Assembly (NCBI GenBank): GCA_040429635.1
Contig: CP158972.1
Span: 1,870,001 to 1,934,000 of the forward strand
Length of the DNA stretch: 64,000 bases
Source of the DNA: Tamlana crocina
Lineage (GTDB): Bacteria > Bacteroidota > Bacteroidia > Flavobacteriales > Flavobacteriaceae
Direction: 5' to 3'
A program made the translations under genes and the position numbers. Below the pieces are notes generated by a model. That model had not been told where the DNA came from, did not search any database, and saw nothing but the letters and a program-made list of their open reading frames with translations. Every line of letters begins with the position of its first letter. Positions within the stretch are counted from its first letter, which is position 1. Below are positions 37,141-45,595 of this stretch, piece by piece.

Positions 37141-37497
37141 ATGTCATTTTTAAGATTTGAACACAGGAAAAGTCCTGTAATAAAGAGAAAGCGCTTTTTT
37201 ATTAGGGCATTACGTTACTTAATGTACGCCATAATTATGGTGATCATCTCTGTTACTATTGGAACTTTGGGTTACCGTTATCTAGGACTTTTATCATGGA
37301 TGGATGCCTTCTACAATGCATGTATGATTTTGGCTGGTGTAGGGCCAATAGCAACAATGCCAAATGATACCGCTAAATTATTTGCTTCCTTTTATGCGCT
37401 TTTTAGCGGGACTGCCTTCTTTAGTGTTATAGCAGTAGTTATGGCTCCTATTGTTCATCGGTTTTTGCATATTATAAATTCGGATAATACCGAATAA
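37141..37497 (+). CDS. Small two-helix ion-channel-like protein
   Basis: This 118-residue protein has a basic N-terminus, one membrane helix (about 27-50), a pore-helix-like segment DAFYNACMILAGVGPIAT (55-72) and a second helix (about 82-107). The helix-pore-helix order recalls a K+ channel subunit, but the filter is AGVG in place of TVGYG, so potassium selectivity is doubtful. No ligand-binding domain follows. It is divergent from the APC permease and lies 67 bp before the two-component genes. Function is uncertain; it may be a degenerate channel or an accessory membrane protein. Confidence 0.55.
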   Translation: MSFLRFEHRKSPVIKRKRFFIRALRYLMYAIIMVIISVTIGTLGYRYLGLLSWMDAFYNACMILAGVGPIATMPNDTAKLFASFYALFSGTAFFSVIAVVMAPIVHRFLHIINSDNTE

Positions 37498-37510
37498 TCA
37501 TAGAAGGCGT

Positions 37511-37530
37511 CTTTAGAATAAATTTAGAAT
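37511..37530 (+). promoter_or_regulatory. Candidate autoregulatory response-regulator box
   Basis: TTTAGAAT occurs at 37512-37519 and again at 37523-37530, 11 bp apart, 35-54 bp before the response-regulator start codon. The arrangement fits autoregulation of the two-component operon. Confidence 0.6.
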
Positions 37531-37564
37531 TCAATACTAATTTTATTGTTTTAAATTTATAGCG

Positions 37565-38239
37565 ATGAAGTACTTAATAGCCGAAGACGAAAAAGATTTA
37601 CAACAATCTATTGTAACATATCTACAACGTGATGGTAATATTTGTGAAGTTGCTTCAGACTTTAGGGAAGCTTCAGAAAAAGCGGCTATCTATGATTACG
37701 ATGTAATAATTCTAGACATCAATTTAGTGACAGGTAGCGGATTGGATCTACTTAAATCCTTAAAGAAAGAAAAGAAAAGAGCAGGCGTCATAATCATTTC
37801 TGCAAACAACTCGTTGACAGACAAATTGGAAGGCCTGGATTTAGGTGCAGATGATTATATTACAAAGCCTTTTCATTTGGCAGAATTAAATTCACGTATT
37901 AATGCTGTACTTAGGCGAGGAAAGTATGGTGGCGACGAGGTTATGGAATTTAATGAAATTAGAATAGACACAAGATCCAGAACCGCTTACATTAATGGCA
38001 GAGCAATATCATTGACGAGAAAAGAATACGATTTATTGGTGTTTTTCATCTCAAATAAAGGGCGTGTACTTTCCAAAGAAATTATAGCAGAACATCTTTG
38101 GGGCGACGATAGTGACTTACTCGATAATTTTGACTTTATTTATGTGCATATCAACAACCTACGGAGAAAATTGACTGCTGGAGGTGCAAAATACATAAAA
38201 ACAGCATATGGCAGCGGCTATAAATTTATAGAGGATTAA
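37565..38239 (+). CDS. OmpR/PhoB-family response regulator
   Basis: The 224-residue protein has a receiver domain (1-120) with acidic residues EDE (7-9), phosphorylation site Asp51 in VIILDINLV, and the conserved Lys101 of ITKPFH. A winged-helix DNA-binding domain follows (about 130-222) with ISLTRKEYDLLVFF and YIKTAYGSGYKF. It starts 3 bp before the kinase gene (38243), so the two form a pair. Regulators of this type bind direct repeats spaced by about 11 bp. Such repeats occur before this gene and at least six other transcription units of the island, so its regulon may include them. Confidence 0.92.
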   Translation: MKYLIAEDEKDLQQSIVTYLQRDGNICEVASDFREASEKAAIYDYDVIILDINLVTGSGLDLLKSLKKEKKRAGVIIISANNSLTDKLEGLDLGADDYITKPFHLAELNSRINAVLRRGKYGGDEVMEFNEIRIDTRSRTAYINGRAISLTRKEYDLLVFFISNKGRVLSKEIIAEHLWGDDSDLLDNFDFIYVHINNLRRKLTAGGAKYIKTAYGSGYKFIED

Positions 38240-38242
38240 AGC

Positions 38243-39496
38243 ATGAGAAAAAAAACAAAGCTAATTCACAAAACGTCGAGAACCTTTTTGGTTACTGGGC
38301 TTGTTTTGGCTTTATTGAGCACGATTGTCCTGTATTATTATACCAAACATCAGCTTGAAAACGAACTGGAGGAAGTATTGTATTCAACAGAGGCAAGGGT
38401 AGAAAGTGCCTTAAGGTTTGAAAGTGGTGTTAGCTCATTGCCGCCCGTTATAGAGGTTATGGAAGTTGATGTTCTAAAAGATAAGGTTTTAAAGGATACC
38501 GTTATCTATGACCCATCACAAGATGAAATGGAACTCTTTAGGGAACTTTCAATTTCTAAAAACATTAAAGGAAAAAATTATCAGATTACCATAAGAGAAA
38601 TGGTTGTTGAATCTGAAGATTTTCTTTTTGCGATTGTAGTGTCAAATATCATTATATTTGGATTGGCTTTTATCTTTCTGTTTTACTTTAATATTGCAAA
38701 AAGCCTGAAATTATGGAATCCGTTTTTTAAGAATTTGGAACAAATGAAGCGCTTCTCATTAGCTTCAAAAGAGCCTATTGAGCTTGTGGAGAGTGATGTG
38801 TTAGAGTTTTCAGAATTAAAAAATGAAATAGAAACATTAACAAATAAAGTAAAAAACGATTACGAAAACCTTAAACAATTTACAGAAGACGTTTCCCATG
38901 AAATGCAAACACCTTTAGCAATCATACAAGCAAAAATAGATAACCTTATTAATGAACAAGAAATTAGCAATAATCAATTTGAACAAGTAAGCTCTATTCA
39001 AAAGGATATTCAACGTTTAAAGCAGTTAAACAAGCGTATTACTACATTAACTAAAATAGATAATAACCAATTTGTAAATATCGAAAACGTAAATCTCTCA
39101 GAGCTCGTAAACGAAAAAATAGAAAACTTTAGGGAGATTCAAATGGCGAATTTGTCCCATGTTTCAGGAGGGGCACTACAAGTGTCAATGGATGCCTATC
39201 TTGCAGATATTTTGATAAACAACTTAATTTCCAATGCCGTTAAATACACTAAAAATGAAGATGTCATTTCCATTATTACAGATCAATCGACTTTGGTTAT
39301 TTCCAATTTTGGTGAGCACGCTTTAGCCCATCCCGAAAAATTGTTTCAACGTTTTTACAGAGAATCCAATGGCATAAAATCCACAGGATTAGGACTCGCA
39401 ATCGTTAAGAAAATTTGTGACGTATACGGATTTAAGATTTCATATAAATTTGAAGAAAAGCTTCATGTTTTTTCAATAGATTTTTCAAAAAGTTAG
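38243..39496 (+). CDS. Sensor histidine kinase, partner of the OmpR-type regulator
   Basis: The 417-residue kinase has a helix at about 14-32, an extracytoplasmic sensor segment of about 90 residues (33-125), and a second helix at about 127-150. The catalytic core has the H-box DVSHEMQTPLA (His219), an N-box ILINNLISNAVKY near 325-340, and a G-box GLGLAIV near 380. No clear HAMP domain is seen. The small sensor domain has no recognised ligand motif. It should phosphorylate the regulator encoded just upstream. The signal is unknown; the efflux and lipid genes that carry the putative boxes point to an envelope or membrane-active-compound stress. Confidence 0.9.
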   Translation: MRKKTKLIHKTSRTFLVTGLVLALLSTIVLYYYTKHQLENELEEVLYSTEARVESALRFESGVSSLPPVIEVMEVDVLKDKVLKDTVIYDPSQDEMELFRELSISKNIKGKNYQITIREMVVESEDFLFAIVVSNIIIFGLAFIFLFYFNIAKSLKLWNPFFKNLEQMKRFSLASKEPIELVESDVLEFSELKNEIETLTNKVKNDYENLKQFTEDVSHEMQTPLAIIQAKIDNLINEQEISNNQFEQVSSIQKDIQRLKQLNKRITTLTKIDNNQFVNIENVNLSELVNEKIENFREIQMANLSHVSGGALQVSMDAYLADILINNLISNAVKYTKNEDVISIITDQSTLVISNFGEHALAHPEKLFQRFYRESNGIKSTGLGLAIVKKICDVYGFKISYKFEEKLHVFSIDFSKS

Positions 39497-39535
39497 TATA
39501 AATAAGTTTTTGCAAATGTGCAAATATATCTCTTT

Positions 39536-40597
39536 CTATAACTTCTCAAAAACAAGTATTTCCAAGTCACCATTTGCTTCGCTACCAATTTCTAATGCTA
39601 AGGTATCAAACTCAGATTCGGTTATTTTCCAAGGATTATTGAGGTCGTTAAACGGCTCAACGGTACCAAAACCTAAAACTACCAATAATTCATTTGGGTT
39701 AGCATCATCTATGGAAAAGGTACCACCAATATTTTGACTACCATTATTTGCATTCACTGTACCATCATTTAAAAACGTAAAGACATATCCCGTAAAATTG
39801 TCGGTTTGACCTACATCGGCTATGACAAATTCATCAATAATCCAGTTGCTATTGGTTAAGAAATCAAGTAATACATCTTGGTCATCATCGTTGAAATCAA
39901 AATCATCATCTTCATCACAACTGTCTATATAATTTTCAATGGTAGATTCTAAGGCTTCTAAATTTTCTACTTCAATTTCAATACCATCAAATGTGATTAG
40001 TGCTATCGGGAAGTTTAACTGAACAGAAGCATACTCATCCAAATTAATGATAAGCTCAAATAACTCTTCATCATTGGTTATCACTAAAGTTGTTGCAATT
40101 GATGCATTAACCTCTAATGCTTCTAAAGTTATTGGAAACACAAAATCTATACACTCTATATCATCATCAATTTCATTTTCACTGGTACTTTGAGACACGT
40201 AGGTGTTAAATTGTGCTTGGTTGTTAATGGTAACTTCTGTAAAATCGGGTAAAATAATAGTGATGGGGAAAGAAATAGTAACAACGTCGTCATCATCTGC
40301 AAAAGCTTCAATAGCGTTTTCAACCAATTGATAATCGTTGGCAGTCGCTACAGTAATTACCATCCCATTGACTGTTACGGTAATGGGTAGTACAATGGTA
40401 ATATTATTGGCATTATCTAAAATGTTGTCTTGAGAACCATCCTTAAGTGCGACACGATTTAGTAAATTAGATAGGTTAGTATTGGCACTTATGAGACCAG
40501 CTTCTTCCTCTTCTATCGTTTCAGGAATACTTTCCTGACAAGACAGTATAAAAGCCAATGGAAAAAACAGCCAAATAAATTTCACTAAATATTTCAT
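39536..40597 (-). CDS. Large acidic lipoprotein with four internal repeats
   Basis: The 353-residue lipoprotein has its signal ending at FILSC (Cys20). Four repeats of about 40-44 residues share a (I/V)xxxxPI(T/A) beta motif, at about residues 66-74, 106-114, 150-158 and 192-200 (ITIVLPITV, VTISFPITI, IDFVFPITL, VQLNFPIAL). An Asp-rich stretch with DDDFDFNDDD (229-239) separates them from a C-terminal lipocalin-like part with NSNWIIDEF and FLNDGTVN. A GGGTAAA-N16-GTT promoter lies just upstream, divergent from the ECF sigma gene, so it is likely under that factor. Function unknown; surface exposure and calcium binding are guesses. Confidence 0.65.
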   Translation of the reverse strand: MKYLVKFIWLFFPLAFILSCQESIPETIEEEEAGLISANTNLSNLLNRVALKDGSQDNILDNANNITIVLPITVTVNGMVITVATANDYQLVENAIEAFADDDDVVTISFPITIILPDFTEVTINNQAQFNTYVSQSTSENEIDDDIECIDFVFPITLEALEVNASIATTLVITNDEELFELIINLDEYASVQLNFPIALITFDGIEIEVENLEALESTIENYIDSCDEDDDFDFNDDDQDVLLDFLTNSNWIIDEFVIADVGQTDNFTGYVFTFLNDGTVNANNGSQNIGGTFSIDDANPNELLVVLGFGTVEPFNDLNNPWKITESEFDTLALEIGSEANGDLEILVFEKL

Positions 40598-40611
40598 TTA
40601 ATTCCTTTTCT

Positions 40612-40642
40612 TATATAACATATAACCGCCACGAATTTACCC
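40612..40642 (-). promoter_or_regulatory. Candidate ECF sigma promoter of the acidic lipoprotein gene
   Basis: Read on the minus strand, GGGTAAA (40642-40636) is followed 13 bp later by TAT and then GTTATAT. The spacing is identical to the two sites at 41210 and 44748. The start codon lies about 15 bp after the -10-like element. Confidence 0.6.
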
Positions 40643-40690
40643 TTCTATCCTTATTAATTTTGTTAATTTGCAAAAATCATTTTGTGAAAT

Positions 40691-41206
40691 TTGGCTAAAA
40701 AATTACATAACAACATTTGTGAGGAACGTTTATTTTCGAGTATATACAACAAATATATACAAGATTTAAATGATTTTCTATACTATAAATATGGTGAGCT
40801 TTTAAACCCGCAAGACAAAGCCCAAGAGGCCTTTATTAAGCTTTGGCAAAACTGTTCTAAAGTATCTATGGACAAGGCTAAAAGTTTTTTGTTCACCGTT
40901 GCAAATAATTTAATGTTGAACGAAGTAAAGCATCAAAAAGTGGTTTTAAAACACCGTGAAGTCGTTTCAAGTGGTATTAATAATGAAAGTCCAGAATTTG
41001 TTTTGGAACAAAAACAATATCTTGAAAAATACCAAAATGCCTTAGAAAACCTTTCAGAAGTACAACGTGTGGCTTTTTTGTTAAATAGAGTTGAAGGAAA
41101 AAAGCATAGTGAAATTGCCGAAATGCTTGGTATTACATTAAGAGCAGCAAGAAAAAGAATATATAGTGCAGTGGAAAACTTAAGAAAAGAAATAGACGGC
41201 ATCTAA
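40691..41206 (+). CDS. ECF-type RNA polymerase sigma factor
   Basis: The 171-residue protein reads from a TTG at 40691; no ATG fits before region 2, though GTG alternatives are out of frame. Region 2 is at about 10-75 (FLYYKYGELLNPQDKAQEAFIKLWQ) and region 4 near 110-165 (LSEVQRVAFLLNRVEGKKHSEIAEMLG). The FecR gene follows after 49 bp, then a TonB receptor, so this is a surface-signalling sigma factor. It probably reads the GGGTAAA-N16-GTT promoters placed before fecR, the divergent lipoprotein and the 44810 lipoprotein. That link is inferred from three matching sites. Confidence 0.85.
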   Translation: MAKKLHNNICEERLFSSIYNKYIQDLNDFLYYKYGELLNPQDKAQEAFIKLWQNCSKVSMDKAKSFLFTVANNLMLNEVKHQKVVLKHREVVSSGINNESPEFVLEQKQYLEKYQNALENLSEVQRVAFLLNRVEGKKHSEIAEMLGITLRAARKRIYSAVENLRKEIDGI

Positions 41207-41209
41207 AAA

Positions 41210-41242
41210 GGGTAAACTTTTAGTAGATAGTTGTTATATATT
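41210..41242 (+). promoter_or_regulatory. Candidate ECF sigma promoter of fecR
   Basis: GGGTAAA at 41210-41216 is followed after 13 bp by GTTGTTATATATT. It overlaps the space right after the sigma stop codon and lies 14 bp before the FecR start. The element equals those at 40612-40642 (minus) and 44748-44780 in core and spacing. Confidence 0.65.
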
Positions 41243-41255
41243 TAAATAACTAAAA

Positions 41256-42161
41256 ATGAATAAAGAGGATTTACTGATAAAATGGCTTGACGGTGAGCTG
41301 AATGATGCTGAATTAGCATCGTTTAAGCAGCTTCCTGAGTATGAGTCGTATAAAAAATTATATGATAATGCGTCTTACTTTAAATCGCCAGTTATCAGTA
41401 AAGAAGAGCAATATGCTAACTTTAAATCAATATTGGAAAAAGAAACTTCAACATTTAATTATAAGACTTCGATAAAATACGTTTTACGTATTGCCGCTGT
41501 TCTCGTTATTGGCTTTGGCTTATATTTTACAGTAATAAAAGAAGATGTAGTTAAAGTAAATACATTGGTAGCACAACAAATTACTCTAGATTTACCAGAC
41601 AGTTCCGAAATAATTGTAAATGCAGATTCTTACATAAAATACAACGAAAAAGATTGGGACAAAAAAAGAGCTCTTACACTCGATGGCGAAGCCTTCTTCA
41701 AAGTGGCCAAAGGTAGAAAGTTTGACGTGAAAACAGATTTAGGAACTGTTTCTGTATTAGGTACTCAATTTAATGTAAAACAAAGAGGCAAGCTGTTGGA
41801 AGTGCAATGTTTTGAGGGATTGGTAAGCGTAGCCTTTGGCACATCAAACATTAAATTGCCAGCTGGTCGCACGTTACGGCTTGCAAATGGTAATTTTTCA
41901 GAAGGCAAAACAGCATTGCTTAAACCTTCTTGGATAGACGGTAAAAGCACTTTTACCGGTGTTCCTTACAGTGAAGTTATTGCAGAGTTTGAAAGGCAAT
42001 TTGATGTGACTATTGTTTTAAGTAACTTTGATAAGGACAAAATATTTACAGGAAGCTTTACCAACGACAATAAAGAGTTGGCTTTAAAATCCATTACGCA
42101 ACCCTTTAAACTGCGCTATGAAGTGAACGGTAACCAAATAAGAATATTCAAATATGAGTAA
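41256..42161 (+). CDS. FecR-family anti-sigma regulator
   Basis: The 301-residue protein has a short N-terminal cytoplasmic part (MNKEDLLIKWLDGELN), one membrane helix at about residues 74-92 (VLRIAAVLVIGFGLYF), a FecR domain (about 105-200, with SSEIIVNADSYIKY and LTLDGEAFFKVAKGRKF), and a DUF4974-type C-terminal part with FTGVPYSEVIAEFERQF. In the known pathway the receptor signals across the outer membrane to FecR, which then frees the sigma factor. The stop overlaps the receptor start by 8 bp. Confidence 0.9.
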   Translation: MNKEDLLIKWLDGELNDAELASFKQLPEYESYKKLYDNASYFKSPVISKEEQYANFKSILEKETSTFNYKTSIKYVLRIAAVLVIGFGLYFTVIKEDVVKVNTLVAQQITLDLPDSSEIIVNADSYIKYNEKDWDKKRALTLDGEAFFKVAKGRKFDVKTDLGTVSVLGTQFNVKQRGKLLEVQCFEGLVSVAFGTSNIKLPAGRTLRLANGNFSEGKTALLKPSWIDGKSTFTGVPYSEVIAEFERQFDVTIVLSNFDKDKIFTGSFTNDNKELALKSITQPFKLRYEVNGNQIRIFKYE

Positions 42162-44676
42162 AAAAGAACTGCTTAATTTTTTATGTATTTCTTTTTTTTT
42201 ATGGACTCATTACCTCACTTCACAAACGCTACAAGAGAAACAATTTCTTACTGAAGTTCTTAAAACATTAGAAGTACGATACAACTGTAACTTTTCATAC
42301 GCTAATGACGATATTAAAACTATTAAAATCGTCCCACCTTCTAACCAGCTGTCGCTAAAAGATGCTTTAAACTACCTTATAAAACAGACGGATTTAAGTT
42401 TTAATGTACTTGGAAACGGACTCATTACCATTGTTAAACCAGATGCTGAACTATATAGTATTTGCGGTACTATTTTAGATAGCCAAACAGGACTTCCCAT
42501 TGAGTCGGTGAGAATTGCTATTAATTCAAAATTTACTGTCAGTGATAAAAATGGTTTTTTCAGAGTAAAGGACGTTAAACTTGCTGATACGCTGAAGTTT
42601 TACCGTATGAGCTACAAAGATGATTTTCTTACAATTAATAAAAATACCAATAGGAACTGTTTGAATATTGTTTTGGTACCAGATGTAGAAGAATTGAATG
42701 AGGTCATTGTTTCCAATTTTATAACCAAGGGTATTAATAAAACCTCAAGTGGTGCTATCAACATTAACTATAATCAGTTTGGTATTCTACCAGGTCTTAT
42801 TGATACAGACGCCTTACAGACTGTGCAAACCATACCAGGAATTAATAGTTTAGATGAAACGGTAACAAATATTAATATAAGAGGTGGGTCTCACGACCAG
42901 AACTTGATTACTTGGAACCATATTAAAATGTATCAGACTGGTCATTTTTTTAGCTTAATTTCTGCATTTAACCCGAGTATTACAGATAGGGTTAAGCTCT
43001 TTAAAAACGGAAGTCCAGCGGAATATACAGATGGTGTTTCGGGTACGATTGATATTCATAGTTCCAACAAAGTAGCAAACAAAATCAAATCTACAGTAAG
43101 TTTAAATCTAATAGAAGGCAATGTATTATTTGACGTTCCGATAGGCAAAAAGGCATCGTTACAACTTTCTGGAAGACGTTCTTATAGTGATATTTTTAAT
43201 ACTATTACCTCAGAGAATTATTTTAAGAATGCCTTTCAAAACACAGAAATTTTTCAAAACATTGAGGATGTCATTTCAGAAAGAGATAACTTTAAATTTT
43301 ATGATATTGAAGCTATTTTAAACTACAACATTTCACAAAATGATAAACTTAAAATAAGCTTCATCACTATGGACAATGACCTTTCTTTTTTTGAAAGTGC
43401 ATTTATTAATAATGAAGAAGTATCCAAACAGAGCACCTCTAAACAAAACAATAGAGCAATAGGCCTGTGGTATCAGCATCGTTGGAATGATAAGTTGCAG
43501 ACCAAGTTACAGTTGTATGGTCTTACCTATAATTTACAAGCCCAAAATGCCGATATACTTAACGTTAAACAATTGGTTCAAGAAAATAGCATAGATGAAA
43601 CAGACGTAAAGATTACTTCAAACTATGTATTTAATAATCATATATCCGTTACGGCAGGTTACAATTTTAACGAGTCAGGTATTTATAATTTAGAGGAATC
43701 CAACAATCCACTATTCAGAATTTTTTCTAAAGATGTATTGCGGAAACACGCCCTTTTTACAGAAGGTGTTTTTGATTGGTTTGATGGAAAGACCATATTT
43801 AAACCTGGTGTACGTATCAATTATATACAACCGCTTAATGAAATCATAGTAGAGCCAAGGTTGAGTTTCAATCAAGAAATTTCAGAAAATTTATTATTTA
43901 ATGTTTTAGGCGAATTTAAACACCAAACCACAACGCAGACTGTGGATTTTCAGAATGATTTTCTTGGTGTAGAGAACAGACGTTGGATTGCATCCAACAA
44001 TAAAGATATACCCATAATAAAAAGCAAACAACTTTCCACAGGTTTCACCTATAAAAATAATAATTGGTTAGTAGATGTTGATGTGTATTATAAGGATGTT
44101 GAAGGCGTGGTTGCCCAAAGTCAAGAATTTCAAAATCAATACCAATTTAGTAAAGCAACAGGCAAGTATGCTGGTATAGGTATAGATGTTTTTATTAGTA
44201 AAAAAATTAATGATTTGAGTCTTTGGGGTAGTTATTCCTACCAAGATTTAAACTATGAATTCGAAACACTTCGGGCATCCAAGTTTCCAAATAACTTCAA
44301 CATCAACCACGCCTTAAACCTCGGTGTTTCCTATAATTATCAAGGCTTCAAAATAGCTACAGGTTTGCAATGGCGAACAGGAAAGGCAGCTACTAATCTA
44401 GTAAATGGGAATGAAGTCGTTAACAATACAATCAATTACGAACCGGCAAACTCAAGCAATTTACCGTATTATTTTAGGTGGGATGCTTCAATGACTTATG
44501 ATTTTACAATAAGAAACTCTGTAAACGTTAGTACAGGAATATCTTTGTGGAATATTACCGATAAAAGAAATATTATCGATAGATATTTCGAGTTTACAGA
44601 TGTTAATTTCCCTTCACCAGTAACACAAAACGCGTTACAATTTACACCAAATGCCCTTGTTAGAGTAAAGTTTTAG
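42154..44676 (+). CDS. TonB-dependent receptor with STN and carboxypeptidase-regulatory domains
   Basis: The 840-residue receptor has an N-terminal signal and then an STN-like signalling domain (about 25-105, LEVRYNCNFSYANDD). A carboxypeptidase-regulatory beta-sandwich (about 108-185) follows, then the plug (about 190-310, with GINSLDETVTNINIRGG) and the 22-strand barrel ending in LVRVKF. The terminal Phe is usual for outer-membrane barrels. Together with the sigma factor and FecR this makes a complete surface-signalling cassette. The substrate is not readable; such systems in Bacteroidota import glycans, siderophores or metals, and the large extracellular loops give no hint. Confidence 0.88.
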   Translation: MSKKELLNFLCISFFLWTHYLTSQTLQEKQFLTEVLKTLEVRYNCNFSYANDDIKTIKIVPPSNQLSLKDALNYLIKQTDLSFNVLGNGLITIVKPDAELYSICGTILDSQTGLPIESVRIAINSKFTVSDKNGFFRVKDVKLADTLKFYRMSYKDDFLTINKNTNRNCLNIVLVPDVEELNEVIVSNFITKGINKTSSGAININYNQFGILPGLIDTDALQTVQTIPGINSLDETVTNINIRGGSHDQNLITWNHIKMYQTGHFFSLISAFNPSITDRVKLFKNGSPAEYTDGVSGTIDIHSSNKVANKIKSTVSLNLIEGNVLFDVPIGKKASLQLSGRRSYSDIFNTITSENYFKNAFQNTEIFQNIEDVISERDNFKFYDIEAILNYNISQNDKLKISFITMDNDLSFFESAFINNEEVSKQSTSKQNNRAIGLWYQHRWNDKLQTKLQLYGLTYNLQAQNADILNVKQLVQENSIDETDVKITSNYVFNNHISVTAGYNFNESGIYNLEESNNPLFRIFSKDVLRKHALFTEGVFDWFDGKTIFKPGVRINYIQPLNEIIVEPRLSFNQEISENLLFNVLGEFKHQTTTQTVDFQNDFLGVENRRWIASNNKDIPIIKSKQLSTGFTYKNNNWLVDVDVYYKDVEGVVAQSQEFQNQYQFSKATGKYAGIGIDVFISKKINDLSLWGSYSYQDLNYEFETLRASKFPNNFNINHALNLGVSYNYQGFKIATGLQWRTGKAATNLVNGNEVVNNTINYEPANSSNLPYYFRWDASMTYDFTIRNSVNVSTGISLWNITDKRNIIDRYFEFTDVNFPSPVTQNALQFTPNALVRVKF

Positions 44677-44747
44677 ACTTAAAAAAACATTTTAAATGAT
44701 TGTTTATCAGTGTTTTGTGTGTTTTTTGAAATTTCTTTGTTTTAAAA

Positions 44748-44780
44748 GGGTAAACTTTAGGTATTGTGTTGTTTCATATA
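44748..44780 (+). promoter_or_regulatory. Candidate ECF sigma promoter of the 44810 lipoprotein
   Basis: GGGTAAA at 44748-44754, 13 bp, then GTTGTTTCATATA. Same core and spacing as the two other sites. The start codon is about 30 bp downstream, which leaves room for a normal leader. It falls inside an open-frame extension (44696-44809) that should therefore not be coding. Confidence 0.6.
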
Positions 44781-44809
44781 TAAAAGATAATAACCCAAAT
44801 CAATTTATT

Positions 44810-45511
44810 ATGAAAAATTTATTAGTAACAACAGTAATACTTTGTGTGCTTAGCTTGGTGAGTTGTAGTAAAGACAACCCAATAGGAACAGGCAATGCAA
44901 CTTTGCAAATTACGGCTGGTCTTGCCAACTCAAGTACTTCTGGCAGACAAATGACATCAAAAAACACGTCATCAAGAGTAAATCAAAATCTTGAATTTAC
45001 TTCAGGTTACGTGTGGGTAAGTGAGATTGTATTTTATGGCACTTTAGAGTCTGGCAATTTTGTGACCAGAAATGTAGAACGCTTTTCAAAAATAGATTTT
45101 GAAATAGGTATTGCAACACCAAGTCTTGATGATGTAACTATTCCTGCTGGCACCTATACAGATGTCTATTTAGGTGTAGAATTAAGGGATGAAGACAGCC
45201 AACCTTCTGTAATTATGGAAGGCACATATACGCATTCAAACAGCACGGTGATTCCTATTCGTTTCGAGTTTAATTCAGGCGAAGTATTTGAAGCAGAGAC
45301 CTCTCAACAGGTCATAGTAAACGAAAACGAAACAGCCTTATCAAAAATCGTATTTGACCCTCAAGTATGGTTTAGTGTGGTATCCACAAATGCATTGGAT
45401 AATGCAACTCTTACTGATGGTGTAATCATCATCAGTGAAAGTAAAAACGAAGCTATTTTTGATTTAGTTGCAGACCGATTAGATGTAAGTACAGAATCTA
45501 CCTTTCAATAA
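44810..45511 (+). CDS. Lipoprotein with a DUF4382-like domain
   Basis: Start chosen at ATG 44810, because it opens a lipoprotein signal (LSLVSC, Cys18); the upstream in-frame extension contains the ECF promoter. The 233-residue mature chain is beta-rich, with TLQITAGLANSS near the start, GYVWVSEIVFYG around 65-76 and TIPAGTYTDVYLGVELRDE near 108-126. This resembles the DUF4382 family of Bacteroidota surface lipoproteins (moderate certainty). Its own GGGTAAA-type promoter suggests it belongs to the sigma regulon with the receptor upstream. Function unknown. Confidence 0.65.
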   Translation: MKNLLVTTVILCVLSLVSCSKDNPIGTGNATLQITAGLANSSTSGRQMTSKNTSSRVNQNLEFTSGYVWVSEIVFYGTLESGNFVTRNVERFSKIDFEIGIATPSLDDVTIPAGTYTDVYLGVELRDEDSQPSVIMEGTYTHSNSTVIPIRFEFNSGEVFEAETSQQVIVNENETALSKIVFDPQVWFSVVSTNALDNATLTDGVIIISESKNEAIFDLVADRLDVSTESTFQ

Positions 45512-45535
45512 AAATTAAAACATATTACATTTCAT

Positions 45536-45558
45536 CGATAAAATATATTCTTTTATCG
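45536..45558. other. Perfect hairpin between two lipoprotein genes
   Basis: CGATAAAA and TTTTATCG form an exact 8-bp inverted repeat around a 7-nt loop. The tail is AT-rich but has no strong T-run, so it may be a weak terminator, an operator or a processing hairpin. Confidence 0.45.
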
Positions 45559-45595
45559 GTATTATTAAAAATAGAGTTTAACCCAAATTAACATA

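Noticed and set aside
44696-44809. Longer start for the DUF4382-like lipoprotein
   Set aside because: The extension contains the GGGTAAA promoter and would bury the lipoprotein signal inside the protein.
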